Shown piece after piece: positions 6,912-7,628 of a stretch of DNA of 7,628 nt. The notes beneath the pieces were generated by a model. That model was not told where the DNA came from and ran no database searches. It saw only the letters and a program-made list of their open reading frames with translations. Location of the stretch: NCBI GenBank assembly GCA_021736505.1, contig JAIPFU010000083.1, positions 1-7,628 on the forward strand. The letters run 5' to 3'. The translations under genes and the position numbers were made by a program. This DNA is from Spirochaetia bacterium. GTDB taxonomy: Bacteria; Spirochaetota; Spirochaetia; PWKH01. Position 1 is the stretch's first letter, and each line of letters starts with the position of its first letter.

Positions 6912-6978
6912 AACGTACTCCTATTCCTTTATGGAAATCTAATGGTATACTTACTATTAAAACAGAAGTATTCCATGG
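6912..6978 (-). promoter_or_regulatory. Leader and likely promoter region of the frr-uppS-cdsA-dxr-rseP operon
   Basis: This noncoding stretch lies between the hairpin after tsf and the frr ATG and contains the frr ribosome binding site. A strong hairpin upstream and a good binding site suggest that a promoter lies here. The best -10-like hexamer on the - strand is TATACC (6944-6949), but at 17-18 bases upstream I find only a poor -35 (AATACT or GAATAC). The promoter is therefore inferred from position more than from consensus. Confidence 0.3.
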
Positions 6979-7036
6979 AAAAAATTTGTGTTCGTCTTTT
7001 TAAAAAAATATTTTATTTAAACAAAAAGACGAACAC
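6979..7036 (-). terminator. Strong stem-loop with T run downstream of tsf
   Basis: GTGTTCGTCTTTTT (6988-7001) and AAAAAGACGAACAC (7023-7036) are perfect reverse complements, giving a 14-bp stem with a 21-base AT-only-but-two loop. On the - strand the stem is followed by AAA and then six T (6984-6979), and it begins 23 bases after the tsf stop. This fits a Rho-independent terminator or a partial one ending the rpsB-tsf transcript before frr. No T run follows on the + strand, so it acts most likely for the leftward genes only. Confidence 0.75.
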
Positions 7037-7059
7037 TTATTATACAATATTGATGAATA

Positions 7060-7628
7060 TTAATTATCCATCCCCACTCGATAGTAAATGTATTCTACAA
7101 TATTCAGTTCAGATCCAACTTTATCTGACAATTCCTTCAAAGTTTTTTCTACACTGTTTTTATCATCTTTAACAAAACCTTGTTGAAGAAAACATATTTC
7201 AGAAAAATGCTTATTCATTTTCCCTTTTACAATATTGTCTATTACATTAGCTGGTTTTCCTGATTCAGCAACGGAATTTTTGAAAATGTCTTCCTGTTCT
7301 TTTTTATAGGAATCATCAATATCAGATTTATCTAAAAACATAGGGTTAAATGCAGCAACATGCAAAGCACAATCAAAAAGAAAATCCTTTACTTCCTGTT
7401 TTTCTAAAGCTTCAGGTTTTTCAGCTTTCATTTTAACAAGAACTCCAATATTTCCTTCTCCATGAGTGTATTCAGAAACAAGTTCATTCTCAGATACATC
7501 CATGGTTTCAAACTTTTTCAAACTCATATTTTCTTTTATTGTGCTGATTACATCCTTCACCATTTGATTTAACTCATCATTTGGCTCTTTATAATCGTTT
7601 TCAAGTACTTTTGAGAGCATTTGATTAC
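7060..7628 (-). CDS. tsf: Elongation factor Ts, C-terminal part (N-terminus beyond the window)
   Basis: EF-Ts recycles EF-Tu by driving GDP release. The frame stays open to the right edge of the window (the codons before Met at 7620 are AAT and CAA), so the first Met in view is internal and the gene continues outside. The visible residues cover the dimerisation/core region with EYTHGEGNIGVLVKM, the family block LHVAAFNPMFLDKSDID and the C-terminal module (KPANVIDNIVKGKMNKHF followed by SEICFLQQGFVKDD), ending at YIYYRVGMDN. The N-terminal UBA-like domain and the TDF-containing segment that contact EF-Tu are off the window. About 188 of the usual 275-300 residues are present. The stop is TAA, followed by the hairpin, so tsf is probably the end of a ribosomal transcript; rpsB would be expected just beyond the right edge. 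Confidence 0.95.
   Translation of the reverse strand, partial: NQMLSKVLENDYKEPNDELNQMVKDVISTIKENMSLKKFETMDVSENELVSEYTHGEGNIGVLVKMKAEKPEALEKQEVKDFLFDCALHVAAFNPMFLDKSDIDDSYKKEQEDIFKNSVAESGKPANVIDNIVKGKMNKHFSEICFLQQGFVKDDKNSVEKTLKELSDKVGSELNIVEYIYYRVGMDN

Noticed and set aside
6942..7172. 76-codon + strand frame across the tsf-frr gap with a GGAAA before its ATG
   Set aside because: It runs through the terminator hairpin and then antisense to the conserved end of tsf; its composition follows AT-rich DNA and no family is recognisable.
7060..7620. Reading the Met at 7620 as the true start of a short EF-Ts
   Set aside because: The frame remains open to the window edge, and the EF-Tu-binding N-terminal domain is missing, so this is an internal Met of a gene cut by the window.

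Overview
This is a housekeeping region of an AT-rich bacterium, most likely a spirochaete of the Treponema group. That placement rests on gene order (tsf, frr, uppS, cdsA, dxr, rseP and, separately, rplI, dnaB) and on the character of the proteins. It is inferred from recalled gene orders, not from a search. I see no prophage, insertion sequence, CRISPR array, tRNA, rRNA or toxin-antitoxin pair.

Left part, + strand: the last 19 codons of an unidentified gene with a hydrophobic C-terminus end 14 bases before rplI (ribosomal protein L9, with an unusually long charged tail). After 72 bases comes dnaB, the replicative helicase. This looks like the end of a ribosomal/replication operon; the classical rpsF-ssb-rpsR genes, if present, would lie to the left of the window.

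Middle: dnaB and rseP converge on a 99-base gap. It holds an 8-bp hairpin and a 13-bp tandem duplication but no textbook terminator.

Right part, - strand (read right to left): the C-terminal two thirds of tsf (EF-Ts), a strong hairpin, then five tightly packed genes. These are frr (ribosome recycling), uppS (undecaprenyl diphosphate synthase), cdsA (CDP-diacylglycerol synthase), dxr (DXP reductoisomerase of the MEP isoprenoid pathway) and rseP (site-2 intramembrane protease). Together they link translation to envelope building. Dxr commits carbon to isoprenoids, UppS uses those isoprenoids to make the lipid carrier for cell-wall precursors, CdsA makes the activated phospholipid precursor, and RseP cuts membrane proteins. 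All five lie in one uninterrupted register over 4,686 bases, separated only by stop codons and gaps of 3, 3, 3 and 12 bases, which suggests tight translational coupling.

No clearly novel system is visible. The points most worth a second look are the single-register operon with its non-ATG starts, the L9 tail, the convergent junction of two usually separate loci, and the substitutions in the CdsA signature.
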